A stretch of DNA of 64,000 nt from CAWEYO01 sp963813315. Lineage in GTDB: Bacteria; Pseudomonadota; Alphaproteobacteria; Rhizobiales; Rhizobiaceae. Positions 1 to 8,854 of this stretch are shown here, piece by piece. The position numbers and the translations under genes are program-made. Under the pieces are notes generated by a model. The model had not been told where the DNA came from, did no database searches, and saw only the letters and a program-made list of their open reading frames with translations. The DNA is taken from assembly GCA_963813315.1 (NCBI GenBank), contig CAWEYO010000022.1, forward strand, positions 62,001-126,000, written 5' to 3'. Within the stretch, counting starts at the first letter, position 1; each line of letters starts with the position of its first letter.

Positions 1-2188
1 TCGCATAGAGCATGGCGACGCGGACATGGTAGCGCGCGCTCAGTGCCTGGCCGTCAACCGGCACGATGATCGGCTCGGGTTCCTGGCCCCGCGCGTAAAG
101 CGCCGCATTGCGGCCCATTGATCGATAGTGCTCCAGCGTCGTCACCGGCGCATTGGAGAAGAGCTCGATGTTCATGTGCGGCAGCCTGTCGGCCTGATGG
201 ATCACCGCCGTGCCCTTGCCTTGGACGCCAATGGCGTAGCCGGAGCCCGACAGGCGTGCTGCAGTCAGCCCGAGGAAGGACGTGTCTGCGGTATGGCGGA
301 TTCGGACGAGCCGGGGCACGCCGCCACCTTCCCGGACGCCCTCCGTCAGGGCGAGAACGACATCGATCAGGTCGTGGCCGGCCGTCGTCTGCGTCAGCTC
401 GTTGCCGAAGGCCGGGCTCAGCCCGATCACGACCTCGCGTGGATCGGACCCTTTCTTGGCGTCGCCTGTCGGGATCAGCCATGGCGCCGCCGTCGGGTCG
501 AGCCGACGCTCGCGCTCCAGCACCTTGGCGCGGGTCTGTAGATCGCGCACGCCGCGCACCGCCTCCCAACGCGCAGCGGACATGCGATAGCCGCTGCCCG
601 GTCCACGATAATCGTTGGGGTCGTTCAACGCACTGATCACCTTGCCATCGCGCAGGATCGCCGACGTCTGCAGAAAGTCGCCGGAGATGCGCTGCCTCAG
701 CATCAACAGCAGGTTTTCGGCTTCCTCGACGAAGCCACGGCGCGCGAGCGAACGCACGACGTCTACCGCGGTCAGCCCGCGGTCGCGAATGGCCTTGCTA
801 ATGCGCGTCACCTCGCCGGGGGAGAAGCTGTCCGTCTCCTGCGAACCCGAAGCAGCCGCCACGGACAACATCCAGTGTTCGGGAACCTTTGCGAGGTCGA
901 GTTCCTCAAAGACGGCAGCGATCGCACGGATGGCGCGCATGCGCAGTCGACGCATTGCGGGTTCCTCAATGGGCGTCAGCCCCCCGTCCGCCTCGAAATC
1001 CCGCTGCAGCACCAGGAAATCTTCGATGTCCTCGCCGTTGAACAGCGATGGATTGAACGTGTTGTCGTATTTGCGAATCGAGCCGAAGCCCGAGCAAAGC
1101 AAATCCGAGCCGGCCAGCAGGTAAGGCGTGATCTTGGCGCCGACCCTGATCTCGGACTCGCTGATGCGCGTATCATTGCCGGACGCGCATTCCAGGCCGA
1201 GCCAGACGGCGATGAGGTTCTCGGCCATCAGTTCGCGCATGCCGCCGGCCATCGCAACCGTGAGGGGTGCCCCGTCAATGCCGCCGTTCTGGGTACCCTG
1301 CACGCCCATCGCGCGCTGCAGGCAGAGACACCGCGATTCAAGGTAGAGCACCGACTGCTTCTCGTGGAACCCCATCAGCAGCTCCGCCGAAGCGCCCGAC
1401 GTGCAGCGGGCCTTGATGCCGCGTGAAGCGTAGGCGGCCGCCAGGAACGCCTTCGACCAAGGTGTGTCGTCGCCGTCGACGAATGCCGGTTCGGTGCCGT
1501 AGACGGAGACAGTCTCGGCGTAGGAGGTGAACCCCGCCATCCCGATTCGCAGCTCTTCGGCCTCTTCGATAGAACATTGAAAGAGGACGCCACCCCGTCC
1601 GACCGCGGCGCCCACCGCGCATGCCATCGCATTGGCCCACCCATTGGACGCGACCCGCATCGTCGTCTCGACTTCGTCGAAACCGAGCGCGACCGCGACC
1701 GCGGCGTCCGCCGCGAGTTGGAGCGGATCGTCCTTGGCATTCGTGACATGCGCCTGGTTGCCCGGTGTGCGGCGTTGCCGCATCTTGGAGAAGGCGAAGG
1801 TGATCTCCAGGGACGACATTGTCGAGACCACGGCAACAAGCTTGGCGGGCGTCATGCCACGCGCCAGACGCTCGAGCCTCGCGCGCGGGACGTTAATGTC
1901 GACCAGCATCCGCGCAACCTCGGCAGGATCCATCGCCATCGCCTCGTCGACCAACTGCGGGTCGAGGTGGTGCGCGGCAATGAATGCGTCGAGGATGTCG
2001 AATTCCGCTTCTGGCTTGCCGTCTATCTCCACGACGCGTCCGTTCTCAACCCTGGCGGACGGTGGCGGGTCCCACGGACTGTGAAAGGTCGCGAACCCCG
2101 CCTCCGCATCCTCCACGGCGAACTGGTCGTGGCGCAGGGGACGCAAGTCCCACTCGTCGAAACGCCGCCAGCGTGGTGTCGAAGCCAT
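1..2188 (-). CDS. pduC: Fused large + medium subunit of B12-dependent diol/glycerol dehydratase (partial)
   Basis: An uninterrupted minus-strand frame runs from ATG at 2188 to the left edge (729 codons, no stop). Residues 1-545 match the PduC/DhaB large subunit: FATFHSPWDP, GKPEAEFD, MTPAKLV, QAHVTN (active-site His), GVQGTQNG (Gln) and CASGNDT (Asp). From about residue 580 the chain continues into the medium subunit PduD: VIGLSPAFG, LSGSGYAIGVQGKGT and NIELFSNAP, separate polypeptides in Enterobacteria. The enzyme converts 1,2-propanediol, glycerol or ethanediol to the aldehyde using adenosylcobalamin; substrate cannot be read from sequence. The start is supported by GGGAGGAG just upstream. 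It is last in a run of importer genes, so it probably acts on what they import. The small subunit and reactivase are expected beyond the left edge. No microcompartment shell gene is visible. Confidence 0.9.
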   Translation of the reverse strand, partial: MASTPRWRRFDEWDLRPLRHDQFAVEDAEAGFATFHSPWDPPPSARVENGRVVEIDGKPEAEFDILDAFIAAHHLDPQLVDEAMAMDPAEVARMLVDINVPRARLERLARGMTPAKLVAVVSTMSSLEITFAFSKMRQRRTPGNQAHVTNAKDDPLQLAADAAVAVALGFDEVETTMRVASNGWANAMACAVGAAVGRGGVLFQCSIEEAEELRIGMAGFTSYAETVSVYGTEPAFVDGDDTPWSKAFLAAAYASRGIKARCTSGASAELLMGFHEKQSVLYLESRCLCLQRAMGVQGTQNGGIDGAPLTVAMAGGMRELMAENLIAVWLGLECASGNDTRISESEIRVGAKITPYLLAGSDLLCSGFGSIRKYDNTFNPSLFNGEDIEDFLVLQRDFEADGGLTPIEEPAMRRLRMRAIRAIAAVFEELDLAKVPEHWMLSVAAASGSQETDSFSPGEVTRISKAIRDRGLTAVDVVRSLARRGFVEEAENLLLMLRQRISGDFLQTSAILRDGKVISALNDPNDYRGPGSGYRMSAARWEAVRGVRDLQTRAKVLERERRLDPTAAPWLIPTGDAKKGSDPREVVIGLSPAFGNELTQTTAGHDLIDVVLALTEGVREGGGVPRLVRIRHTADTSFLGLTAARLSGSGYAIGVQGKGTAVIHQADRLPHMNIELFSNAPVTTLEHYRSMGRNAALYARGQEPEPIIVPVDGQALSARYHVRVAMLYA

Positions 2189-2233
2189 CGCGCTCTCCTC
2201 CCTTGCATTCCCTTCGCCGCGCACCAAGCGGCT

Positions 2234-2395
2234 TCAGAACCAACGCAGCCAGACGAGCTGGACAATCACCAGGACTATCGCGTCCCAGAAGATGAGCTCG
2301 CCGAGTGTGAACCACCGAGGCCGTCGATTGATCCGCCAGAGGCTAAACCAGACGATGGCGGCAAGCAGCAGCGGAACGAAGCTTGCCACCGTCAC
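2234..2395 (-). CDS. Small two-helix membrane protein in the importer/dehydratase operon
   Basis: A 53-residue protein starting at GTG 2395, which overlaps the TGA of the ATPase gene (GTGA), so it is probably translationally coupled. It is strongly hydrophobic, with two likely membrane helices (about residues 5-20 and 33-50) joined by a basic loop (RINRRPRW), and ends WLRWF. Rhizobial glycerol ABC operons carry a small membrane protein of unknown role in a similar position; whether this is related is inference. It lies 45 bp upstream of the dehydratase gene. Function unknown; it could be an accessory importer subunit. Confidence 0.6.
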   Translation of the reverse strand: MTVASFVPLLLAAIVWFSLWRINRRPRWFTLGELIFWDAIVLVIVQLVWLRWF

Positions 2396-3447
2396 CTCAA
2401 TCTCTCCCCGGTGCGGACATCGAAATAGTGCAGCGCCTCCTTCGGGAACCGCAATCCGACGACCTGCCCGGGCTCGACCACATCGCAATTGGCTTGGGTG
2501 CGCAGGGTCACTGAGCTTCCACGGTTCTGGAAGATGAGAAGCGTGTCGGGTTCAACCGCCTCCTTGACGTCGACGACAATCGCGATGGCTGACGCTCCCT
2601 CGGATCCGGCGAATTCAATCTGCTCGGGCCTGATGCCGAGCGTCACCGGGCCATCGGGGCAATCCGCGGCGCAGGCGATGTCTCCGGCGCGGAAGATGCC
2701 ACTTTCGACCACGCCGTCGATCGTGTTCATCGCCGGCCGGCCCATGAATTCCGCCACAAAGCGGTTGGCGGGGCGACGGTAGATTGCCCGCGGCTCGTCG
2801 AACTGTACGAGCTTTCCGTCTCTCAGCACGGCGATGCGGGTGGCGAGTGTCATCGCCTCTTCCTGGTCGTGGGTGACGAAGACGAACGTCTTGTCCAGCT
2901 TCCTGTGCAGCCGGTTGAGCTCTGTGCGCATGTGCAGGCGCAGCAACGCGTCCAGGTTGGACAGTGGCTCGTCCATGAGGCAGATCGCCGGCTGCCACAC
3001 CAGAGCACGCGCCACCGCCACGCGTTGCGCCTGGCCGCCGGAAAGCTGAGCCGGTTTGCGATGCAGGTAGTCTCCGATGCGGAGCAAGTCGGCGATGTTT
3101 TTGACCTGACGCTCGATCTCCGGCGCAGCGGCTTTGCGGATCCGCAGCGGATAGGCAATGTTCTCGAAGACGCTCTTGTGGCTGTAGAGGGCGTAATTCT
3201 GGAACACCATGCCGATGTTGCGGAAGCGGGGAGGGACGTCCGTGATGTCCTTGCCGTCTATCTCGATGCGACCGCTCGACGGAGCCTCGAGGCCGGCCAG
3301 CAGCCGGCAGGCCGTCGTCTTGCCCGATCCGGAAGGGCCGAGCAGCACGATGAACTCGCCAAGATCGAAGTCGAGGTTGAGCCGGTCGAGGGCGGTTGTT
3401 CCGTCGGAGAAACGCTTGGTTACTTCCTTGAACGAGACAGCCGCCAT
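2392..3447 (-). CDS. ABC importer ATPase, MalK/UgpC type
   Basis: A 351-residue ATP-binding subunit that would power the importer encoded upstream. Visible motifs are Walker A GPSGSGKTT (about 37-45), Q-loop QNYALYSH, signature LSGGQAQR, Walker B ICLMDEP with D-loop, and the switch His in FVTHDQEEA. The C-terminal ~110 residues look like the OB/TOBE regulatory domain of carbohydrate ABC ATPases (IRPEQIEF). The frame is open further upstream, but ATG 3447 gives the canonical N-terminus MAAVSFKEVTKRF. It follows the permease genes by 23 bp. The MalK/UgpC assignment is by motif; the sugar or polyol is not determined. Confidence 0.92.
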   Translation of the reverse strand: MAAVSFKEVTKRFSDGTTALDRLNLDFDLGEFIVLLGPSGSGKTTACRLLAGLEAPSSGRIEIDGKDITDVPPRFRNIGMVFQNYALYSHKSVFENIAYPLRIRKAAAPEIERQVKNIADLLRIGDYLHRKPAQLSGGQAQRVAVARALVWQPAICLMDEPLSNLDALLRLHMRTELNRLHRKLDKTFVFVTHDQEEAMTLATRIAVLRDGKLVQFDEPRAIYRRPANRFVAEFMGRPAMNTIDGVVESGIFRAGDIACAADCPDGPVTLGIRPEQIEFAGSEGASAIAIVVDVKEAVEPDTLLIFQNRGSSVTLRTQANCDVVEPGQVVGLRFPKEALHYFDVRTGERLR

Positions 3448-3470
3448 CAAAAACTCCGTCAGTAGCCGTC

Positions 3471-4289
3471 TCAACCCTTGACCGCGCCGAAGGTGAGGCC
3501 GCGAACCAGGTGTCTCTGGACCAGAAAGGTGAAGATCAGGATCGGTATGGTTGCAACCACGGCGACTGCAGCCACCTGACCCCACAACGTTCCATGCGGG
3601 GTGATCAGGCCGGGAATGCCGACAGTCAGCGGTCGTCCTTCGAACGCGACGAGGATGAAGGCATAGAGAAACTCGTTCCAGGACAGGATGAAGCAGAGCA
3701 CAGCCGTCGCGGCCAGGCCTGGCGCGGCCAATGGCACGACGACGCAAGCGAAGGCGCCAAGCTTGGAGCGGCCGTCCATCATCGCTGCCTCGTCGATCTC
3801 CTTCGGGATGTCGGCGAAGAAGCCGCGCATCATCCACACTACGAGCGAAAGATTAAAACTCGTATGGGCAATGACCACGGCATAGACCGTGTCGGTCAAG
3901 CCAATTGTGGTGAAGAACAGAAAAAGCGGCACGGCGATCGAGATCGGCGGAGCCATTCGCGTCGTGAGAAAGAAAAAGAAGAGGTCTTCCTTGGCAGGGA
4001 AGTCCGACCGGGCGAACACATAGGCTGCCGGGGCTCCGGTGATGATCGACAGCACTGTGGAACCCAGCGAAATGATCAGCGAATTGTAGACGAGGGGCAG
4101 ATAGTCCTTGTCGATGAAGACTGCGGGATAATTGTCCAGCGTCGGCGCGAAGAACCAGTGCGGCTCCGGCGACAGAATATCCAGCCGGCCTTTGAATGAG
4201 GTCAGGAACATCCACACGTAGGGTGTGAGCGCGATCACCAGCACGCAAGCAAGGACGCCCATTGCGACGATCTTGGTGGGCCTGTTCAT
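3471..4289 (-). CDS. ABC importer permease, MalG/UgpE type
   Basis: A 272-residue inner-membrane permease with six predicted helices. The EAA loop contacting the ATPase reads EIDEAAMMDGRSKLGAF followed by VVVPLAAPG. The N-terminus MNRPTKIVAMGVLACV leads directly into a membrane helix. Its start overlaps the end of the preceding permease gene by 4 bp (ATGA). Together with the 310-residue permease it would form the heterodimeric pore of a CUT1-family importer for sugars, polyols or glycerol derivatives. Placement with a diol/glycerol dehydratase favours a short polyol, by inference. Confidence 0.9.
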   Translation of the reverse strand: MNRPTKIVAMGVLACVLVIALTPYVWMFLTSFKGRLDILSPEPHWFFAPTLDNYPAVFIDKDYLPLVYNSLIISLGSTVLSIITGAPAAYVFARSDFPAKEDLFFFFLTTRMAPPISIAVPLFLFFTTIGLTDTVYAVVIAHTSFNLSLVVWMMRGFFADIPKEIDEAAMMDGRSKLGAFACVVVPLAAPGLAATAVLCFILSWNEFLYAFILVAFEGRPLTVGIPGLITPHGTLWGQVAAVAVVATIPILIFTFLVQRHLVRGLTFGAVKG

Positions 4290-5218
4290 TGCAGCCTAGG
4301 TCCCTTCGCCGAGGATTTCCAGTACACGGCCTTGTAGAAAATCGAACAGAGGACCAGAACGACGAGGTAGACCATGAACGAGACCGCCGCTCCATAGCCG
4401 AGGTTCCAGCTCTTGAAGTTGACCCTATAGGCATAGATTGACAGCAGTTCGGACACGGTCCCGGGCCCTCCCCCAGTCATGATGAAAACCTTGTCGAATT
4501 CCTTGAAGGCATCGATCCCGCGCAGCAGCAGGACAAGCGCGATGATGGGGCGCAACAATGGAAGCGTGATGTCCACGAACTGACGCCACGGCCCCGCGCC
4601 ATCCATCGTGGCTGCCTCGAATGGGGACCGTGGAAGGCTCATCAGCCCAGCCAGCATGATCAGGGTGACAAAGGGCGTCCATTGCCAGACGTCGATGGCG
4701 ACGATCGTCGGCATCACCAGTCCGGGCGAAGAGAAGACGGCGCTGGATTGAGACAGAAGCCCGATTTGACGAAGATAGTAGCTCGCCATGCCGAAATCGC
4801 CCTGTAACAGCAGGCGCCAGATAAGGCCGACGGCAACGGGAGCCAGCATCATCGGCACCAGAAGCAAGGTCGTCAGCAATCGCTGCCGCTCTATGAAACG
4901 CCAAATCAGCCATGCGAGCAGGAATCCGAGCAGGAACTCGACGGTGACGCTGGCAACGACGAAACGGATAGTGAGCCAGAAGGAACTCCAGAAGATCGGA
5001 TCGTCCCGCACCAGCTTGCGAAAGTTGTCGAGACCGATGAATGCGCCTTTCTGATCCGGATTGGCGAAACTCAGATCGGTCATCGCTGTGTAGACCATGT
5101 AGTAGAACGGTCCCACCAGAAAGACGACGACGAGCAGCGTGGCCGGCAAGATCAGGGGAAGGGATGCGCCGTGGTCCAGCAATAGCCGCCCGCGCGATGG
5201 TTGGGTCGTTGCGTTCAT
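4286..5218 (-). CDS. ABC importer permease, MalF/UgpA type
   Basis: A 310-residue permease with a cytoplasmic N-terminus, then six or more predicted helices. The periplasmic stretch before the core has the family pattern (YMVYTAMTDLSF, FIGLDNFRKLV), and the EAA loop is PFEAATMDGAGPWRQF. It pairs with the downstream MalG-type permease, whose start it overlaps by 4 bp. It lies 77 bp after the binding-protein gene, so expression from one upstream promoter is likely. Substrate unknown; polyol inferred from context. Confidence 0.9.
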   Translation of the reverse strand: MNATTQPSRGRLLLDHGASLPLILPATLLVVVFLVGPFYYMVYTAMTDLSFANPDQKGAFIGLDNFRKLVRDDPIFWSSFWLTIRFVVASVTVEFLLGFLLAWLIWRFIERQRLLTTLLLVPMMLAPVAVGLIWRLLLQGDFGMASYYLRQIGLLSQSSAVFSSPGLVMPTIVAIDVWQWTPFVTLIMLAGLMSLPRSPFEAATMDGAGPWRQFVDITLPLLRPIIALVLLLRGIDAFKEFDKVFIMTGGGPGTVSELLSIYAYRVNFKSWNLGYGAAVSFMVYLVVLVLCSIFYKAVYWKSSAKGPRLQ

Positions 5219-5295
5219 AGGCGGCCGCGCATCGTCCCCGCGAGATGCCCTGGCGCTCTCACGGGGACATTGGAAGTTTCAACGAACAGTCGTCA

Positions 5296-6684
5296 TCACT
5301 GGACCGGGTACTTCATCGGCGCGCATGATCCGAGCAGCGCGGAAATCTCATGCGCGGAACGGTCGAGCGCTTCCTTGGCCGACTTCTCGCCAGCGAGATA
5401 GGAAGACAGCTCGCGCACGAGAATGTCAGTCATTTCGCTCGACTGCGGCAGCGTGGGTTTGGGCTTGGCAACTTCGTTCGACGCCATGGACGCCTTCGCA
5501 TAGGGCAGCTTCTGCACGTCCGCGGAGGCATAGACATCCGGACGAGCAGTGGCGCCTCCGTTCAAATGCTGATTGAGCTGCTGGTCGTAATCCATCATCC
5601 ACTGGATGAAGAGATAGGCGGCCTCCTTGTTCTTGGACGATGTCGGTATGAGATAGGTCCACCCCTCGACCTGCGCTACCTTGCCACCCTCGCCCTGCGG
5701 CACTAGGTCGAAACCCATCTTTCCGACCACCGTGGAGGCAGCCTCGTCGACAGCGACCGCATAGGTCGCGTCGTTCCACATGATAAGCTCGGCTACGGTG
5801 CCTTGTTGCATGAGTGCCATGACGTCGTCCCAGAAGTAGTTCAACGTGTCCGGTGGCGAAAACGGCATCAGGCTCTTGTAGTATTCCGTGGCTGCGATGG
5901 CCTGCGGGCTGTTCACGACAACAGGGCCGCATGCGGAACCCGACTTCACGTCAAGCATGTCGCCGCCGAAGGAGTAGAGGAAGTTCAGCCACTCATACCA
6001 CAGCGCTTCATGGCGCTTGCCTTGAAGCGCCGTTCCGTAGAGCCGCTGGTCCGGGCGCGTGAACCATTCGGCAATGTCACGGTACTGCTTCCAATCCTTG
6101 GCCGGTGCGAGATCGTAGTTGTACTTGGCTTTGAACCCTTCCTTTTCCTTCGCGTCCGACAGAAGGTCGGAGCGGTACCACATGTACATGCTGAGGGCGG
6201 TGAACGGAAAACCGTACGCCTTTCCATCGTACCACGAGATTTCCTTCCACAGGCCCTGGTACAGCTGCTCCTCCGGCTTGAAGTCCGGATCCCGCAAGGC
6301 GGCCGAGCTCATGAACAGCTCTACCGGCTCGACATGCGCGTTGGTAACGAACTTGCCCAGCTCGCGATGCGGCTGAATGATGAAATCATAGCGGCCCCGC
6401 TTTGAGTTGAGGTCGAGCATGACCTTGCTGACCGCCTCGGAGTGCTCGTACATCTCGATTTCGACGGTGATGCCGGTGCGCTTCTCGAATTCGGGCGCCA
6501 GCTTCTTCATGGCTTCGAGCGGCGGCAGTGCTTCGCCTATGGTCCGGATGGTCGAACCCTTGTAAGGCGTTGCCGCTTCCTCCAGCGACCAAGCGCCCGC
6601 CTCGAAGATCAGTCCAAATGAAAGGACGGCGGTCAAGGCTCCCGTCGCGGCGAACATGCGTAGAGTTGAACCGTATCGAAGCAT
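5296..6684 (-). CDS. Periplasmic solute-binding protein of ABC importer (family 1)
   Basis: A 462-residue binding protein. The first ~35 residues are a Sec signal peptide (basic start, hydrophobic TGALTAVLSFGLIF, small residues before cleavage near EAGAWS). The mature part has the carbohydrate-binding pattern: FEKRTGITVEIEMYEHSE, YDFIIQPHRELGKFV, GFPFTALSMYMWYRSD and GWTYLIPTSSKNKEAA. ATG 6684 is chosen over upstream in-frame codons because it begins the signal peptide and follows AAGGGGAA. It is the first gene of the operon leading to the diol dehydratase, so a short polyol substrate is inferred. Confidence 0.92.
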   Translation of the reverse strand: MLRYGSTLRMFAATGALTAVLSFGLIFEAGAWSLEEAATPYKGSTIRTIGEALPPLEAMKKLAPEFEKRTGITVEIEMYEHSEAVSKVMLDLNSKRGRYDFIIQPHRELGKFVTNAHVEPVELFMSSAALRDPDFKPEEQLYQGLWKEISWYDGKAYGFPFTALSMYMWYRSDLLSDAKEKEGFKAKYNYDLAPAKDWKQYRDIAEWFTRPDQRLYGTALQGKRHEALWYEWLNFLYSFGGDMLDVKSGSACGPVVVNSPQAIAATEYYKSLMPFSPPDTLNYFWDDVMALMQQGTVAELIMWNDATYAVAVDEAASTVVGKMGFDLVPQGEGGKVAQVEGWTYLIPTSSKNKEAAYLFIQWMMDYDQQLNQHLNGGATARPDVYASADVQKLPYAKASMASNEVAKPKPTLPQSSEMTDILVRELSSYLAGEKSAKEALDRSAHEISALLGSCAPMKYPVQ

Positions 6685-7329
6685 TGCATTTCCCCTTTGC
6701 TTGGTTGTTCTGGTGCGCTGCAAGACGACGCGTCTGGCTCGTGGCTCTCGTAACCTCGGGGAGTCCCGCAGCAATCTGGCAGACGGCGCCCTGTTGCCGG
6801 AGCGACCGCCCAGAACTCAGATTAATTCTCTAGTGAGCGAGAACGCCCTCAGTGCTGGTCGATTGGTTTCCTCCGCATGTCGGAACACAGGTTCGCATGC
6901 CCGAATTTCTGCACGTGGCTTGGCAGCCTAGAGCATCGTGCGCTTAGGCTGGCTCATGCCTTCTGCCGGAAGTGAACCACAACAACCTGCCGGAAGTGAA
7001 CCACAACAACTTTCTCAGCGGTATCCTTGATTCACATAGTCCGCACGATGCTCCAGGTGTCTCACATCGGTCCACGAACAATTTTTACCGAAGCGAAGCA
7101 TATGCAGCTGGCGACGGCGTTCTTGTGGTCGAAAGACGCTAAAAGCATATTCCACCAGCAGGAGAAATTGTACAAGAAACCGCCAGCTGTGAGATGTTTC
7201 CCAATCAGGATAATCTGAAAGGCATATATCTTTTGCGATAGGAGCGGCTCGAGGTGACTGGGGAAAACACCTCTGGCAAGAGGCTGCTGTCACAGCCTGA
7301 ATGGTATGCCGCCCAGCAGCCCTATTCTG
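6685..7329. other. Stretch without a supported gene upstream of the importer operon
   Basis: Short open frames occur on both strands, but none has a recognisable product or convincing ribosome binding site. The promoter of the importer operon should be within the first few hundred bases; I could not assign -35/-10 boxes confidently. The only clear structure is the 24-bp tandem duplication at 6963-7010. Base composition becomes more AT-rich after about 7015. Confidence 0.5.
6963..7010. repeat. Perfect 24-bp tandem duplication
   Basis: The 24-bp unit beginning CTGCCGGAAGTGAACC occurs twice back to back with no mismatch. Repeated motifs of this kind occur inside the ends of some insertion sequences, so this may be a leftover mobile-element end; no transposase is nearby and the idea is unproven. 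Confidence 0.8.
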
Positions 7330-7720
7330 CGCCAGCCATCATGTCGCAGGTGGGCCATCTTCGGACGAAGGTTTGCAACGCTTTCTTAGCGTCCCTGCCT
7401 CGTTGGCTTCTATGAGGTGCGAGTACCCCACCACGTCGGCAACGGCGGCGAGGCGGTGGGTGGCGCTCATACTTGGCCAGGGCGTCCTTTGCGGCCTCCA
7501 TCTGCCCCAACTGGGCGCAGGCCGCCGCGAGAACCAGGAATAGGAATGCCGGAACCTCCTGGTAGCTTCGATGGATTTCAACCACCTTGTCATAGTTGCC
7601 AAGCATTTAGTGGCAATCGCAAATGAAATCGAGCCGATCGTCGTCCGGCACGTAGGGATCGAGCTTCTCCGACCGGGCAAACCACTCCAGCGCGCGTTGC
7701 TGGTCGCCCGCTAGACGCGG
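7330..7720 (-). pseudogene. Remnant of class III adenylate cyclase with TPR region
   Basis: Read on the minus strand, 7720 down to about 7465 encodes the C-terminal TPR-like tail typical of rhizobial adenylate cyclases (ALEWFARSEKLDPYVPDDD, then YDKVVEIHRSYQEVPAFLF and ACAQLGQMEAAKDAL). It is broken by an in-frame TAA where the family normally has Tyr (CDCH*MLG). In another frame it continues (about 7460-7390) into an N-terminal cyclase signature, AAVADVVGYSHLIEANEAGT. A C-terminal piece running into an N-terminal piece suggests two tandem cyclase genes collapsed by deletion. Confidence 0.75.
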
Positions 7721-7752
7721 ACGGCCTCGGCGAATCCCTGAAACCGACGCCC

Positions 7753-8010
7753 TGGCGGCGGCCCAAGCAGATTTCCAGCACGCGGTGCAGGGGATGGCGC
7801 GTGATCTGTTGGCGGATGCGATGCTGCGACTTGAGGCCGCCGGCTTCCCGGTTGTAATGTCGATTCACGACGAGAATCTGCGAAGTTCCGCAATCCCGTG
7901 CGGAGGACCTGGATCAATTTCGCGCCCTGCTGTGTGAGGTGCCGGCATGGGCCGACGGCCTGCCAATCGTGGCCGAGGGCTGGAGCGGCTTCCGCTACCG
8001 GAAAAGCTGA
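7753..8010 (+). pseudogene. C-terminal remnant of family A (phage-type) DNA polymerase
   Basis: The frame encodes DFQHAVQGMARDLLADAML and FPVVMSIHDE, the last block of the polymerase A catalytic domain (HDE motif). One extra A at 7875-7876 then shifts the frame; restoring it gives EICEVP, followed by DLDQFRALLCEVPAWADGL and FRYRKS with a natural TGA at 8008-8010. The rest of the polymerase is missing. It probably derives from a decayed prophage. Confidence 0.75.
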
Positions 8011-8325
8011 GTAAGCAGCTTTCAGATCCTTCCGGTTGCTTTGCTCAGCCGGGGTCCCACCGCGCCGCGAGGCGACCGCTTCATCTCTGCATCTGAAAGC
8101 TTTGCTGCGCCAGCGGCGGCGGTCCTTTTCCCGCCTTTCATCGCGCTTCGCCTCAGTCGAGAGGAGCCCCTGTGGCAGAGCGACATGTCGAAAGATTACG
8201 AACAGTCCGGGGACCGTCGAAACAAAAGAAACGCTTCTGAATCATTGCAGAAAAACGGTCGATACAGGAAGGGCGTAGAACAGGAGCACTTCGCAATTGC
8301 TGTCAAGCAGATGGAGAGTTCGCAC
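8011..8325. other. Intergenic stretch with an 11-bp inverted repeat
   Basis: No gene supported. An exact 11-bp inverted repeat, AGCTTTCAGAT at 8017-8027 and its complement at 8091-8101, begins right after the polymerase remnant and might mark an old element edge. The promoter of the DUF1127 gene should lie near the right end; no clear boxes were assigned. Confidence 0.4.
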
Positions 8326-8526
8326 ATGTCCAGGTCTGTATCGAGAATCAGAGCGGCATATCGCTCGCTGCGGGATCATAGGACCCGCATTCGCGCCGGT
8401 CGGAACCTGGCGGCGATGGAGGATGCTTTCCTGAAGGATATCGGCATCAGCCGGGCGGAGATTCACTACTCCGTTGCCCGCCGATCGAGGCATGGTCCTC
8501 AAGGCGCGGCTCTCCTTTCGGCATGA
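8326..8526 (+). CDS. DUF1127 small basic protein
   Basis: A 66-residue arginine-rich protein, MSRSVSRIRAAYRSL..., carrying the DUF1127 core LAAMEDAFLKDIGISRAEI (about residues 28-46). DUF1127 proteins are abundant in Rhizobiales, and some act in RNA or small-RNA metabolism and phosphate/carbon adaptation. ATG 8326 is preceded by GGAGAG; the frame is open upstream, but the earlier sequence is not family-like. A start 15 bp upstream (ATGGAGAGT) is possible. It stands alone between decayed DNA and tiny genes. Confidence 0.8.
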   Translation: MSRSVSRIRAAYRSLRDHRTRIRAGRNLAAMEDAFLKDIGISRAEIHYSVARRSRHGPQGAALLSA

Positions 8527-8598
8527 ACGCTTCCGACCATGAAGATTCCTGAGCCTTGAGCGGGTCGCTCGGCGAAGAGGATTTTAGGATGCAAGACA

Positions 8599-8733
8599 AT
8601 GGCACTCTGGCACCACATCACACACTACACGCTGGCCTTCCGCGAGTTCATCGCGCCGAGCTACTGCCCAGAACGGTACTACATGCGTGGCCCGGGGCCG
8701 GCCTGCGCACGTCGCCTGAACGACGCTGGGTAG
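8599..8733 (+). CDS. 44-residue conserved small protein, paralogue of the one at 15245-15400
   Basis: The 44-residue frame starting MALWHHITHYTLAF aligns over 39 residues with a second small protein on the opposite strand at 15245-15400, with 30 identities including AFREFIAP, PER.YMRGPGPACARR and W/H/Y positions. DNA similarity is weaker than protein similarity, which argues for selection on the peptide. AGGAT lies upstream of ATG 8599. An overlapping frame starts at 8589 but lacks this conservation. No membrane segment or known domain; function unknown. Confidence 0.65.
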   Translation: MALWHHITHYTLAFREFIAPSYCPERYYMRGPGPACARRLNDAG

Positions 8734-8854
8734 ATGTGCTCATACCTTATCCCAGCATAGCGGCGCATACTGTTCCCGGTCGCGACGTGTCACTCGCGGC
8801 AAACGCGTCTGGCGGGCATCCCTCCGGACGAAGGGCTCGCCATTGGAGCACGCA

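Noticed and set aside
1..2188. Bacterial microcompartment (Pdu) locus
   Set aside because: No shell proteins or encapsulation-type N-terminal extension are visible; only the catalytic subunits and an importer.
6963..7010. Insertion sequence end
   Set aside because: The 24-bp repeats could be an IS end, but no transposase, partner end or target duplication was found, so it is listed only as a repeat.
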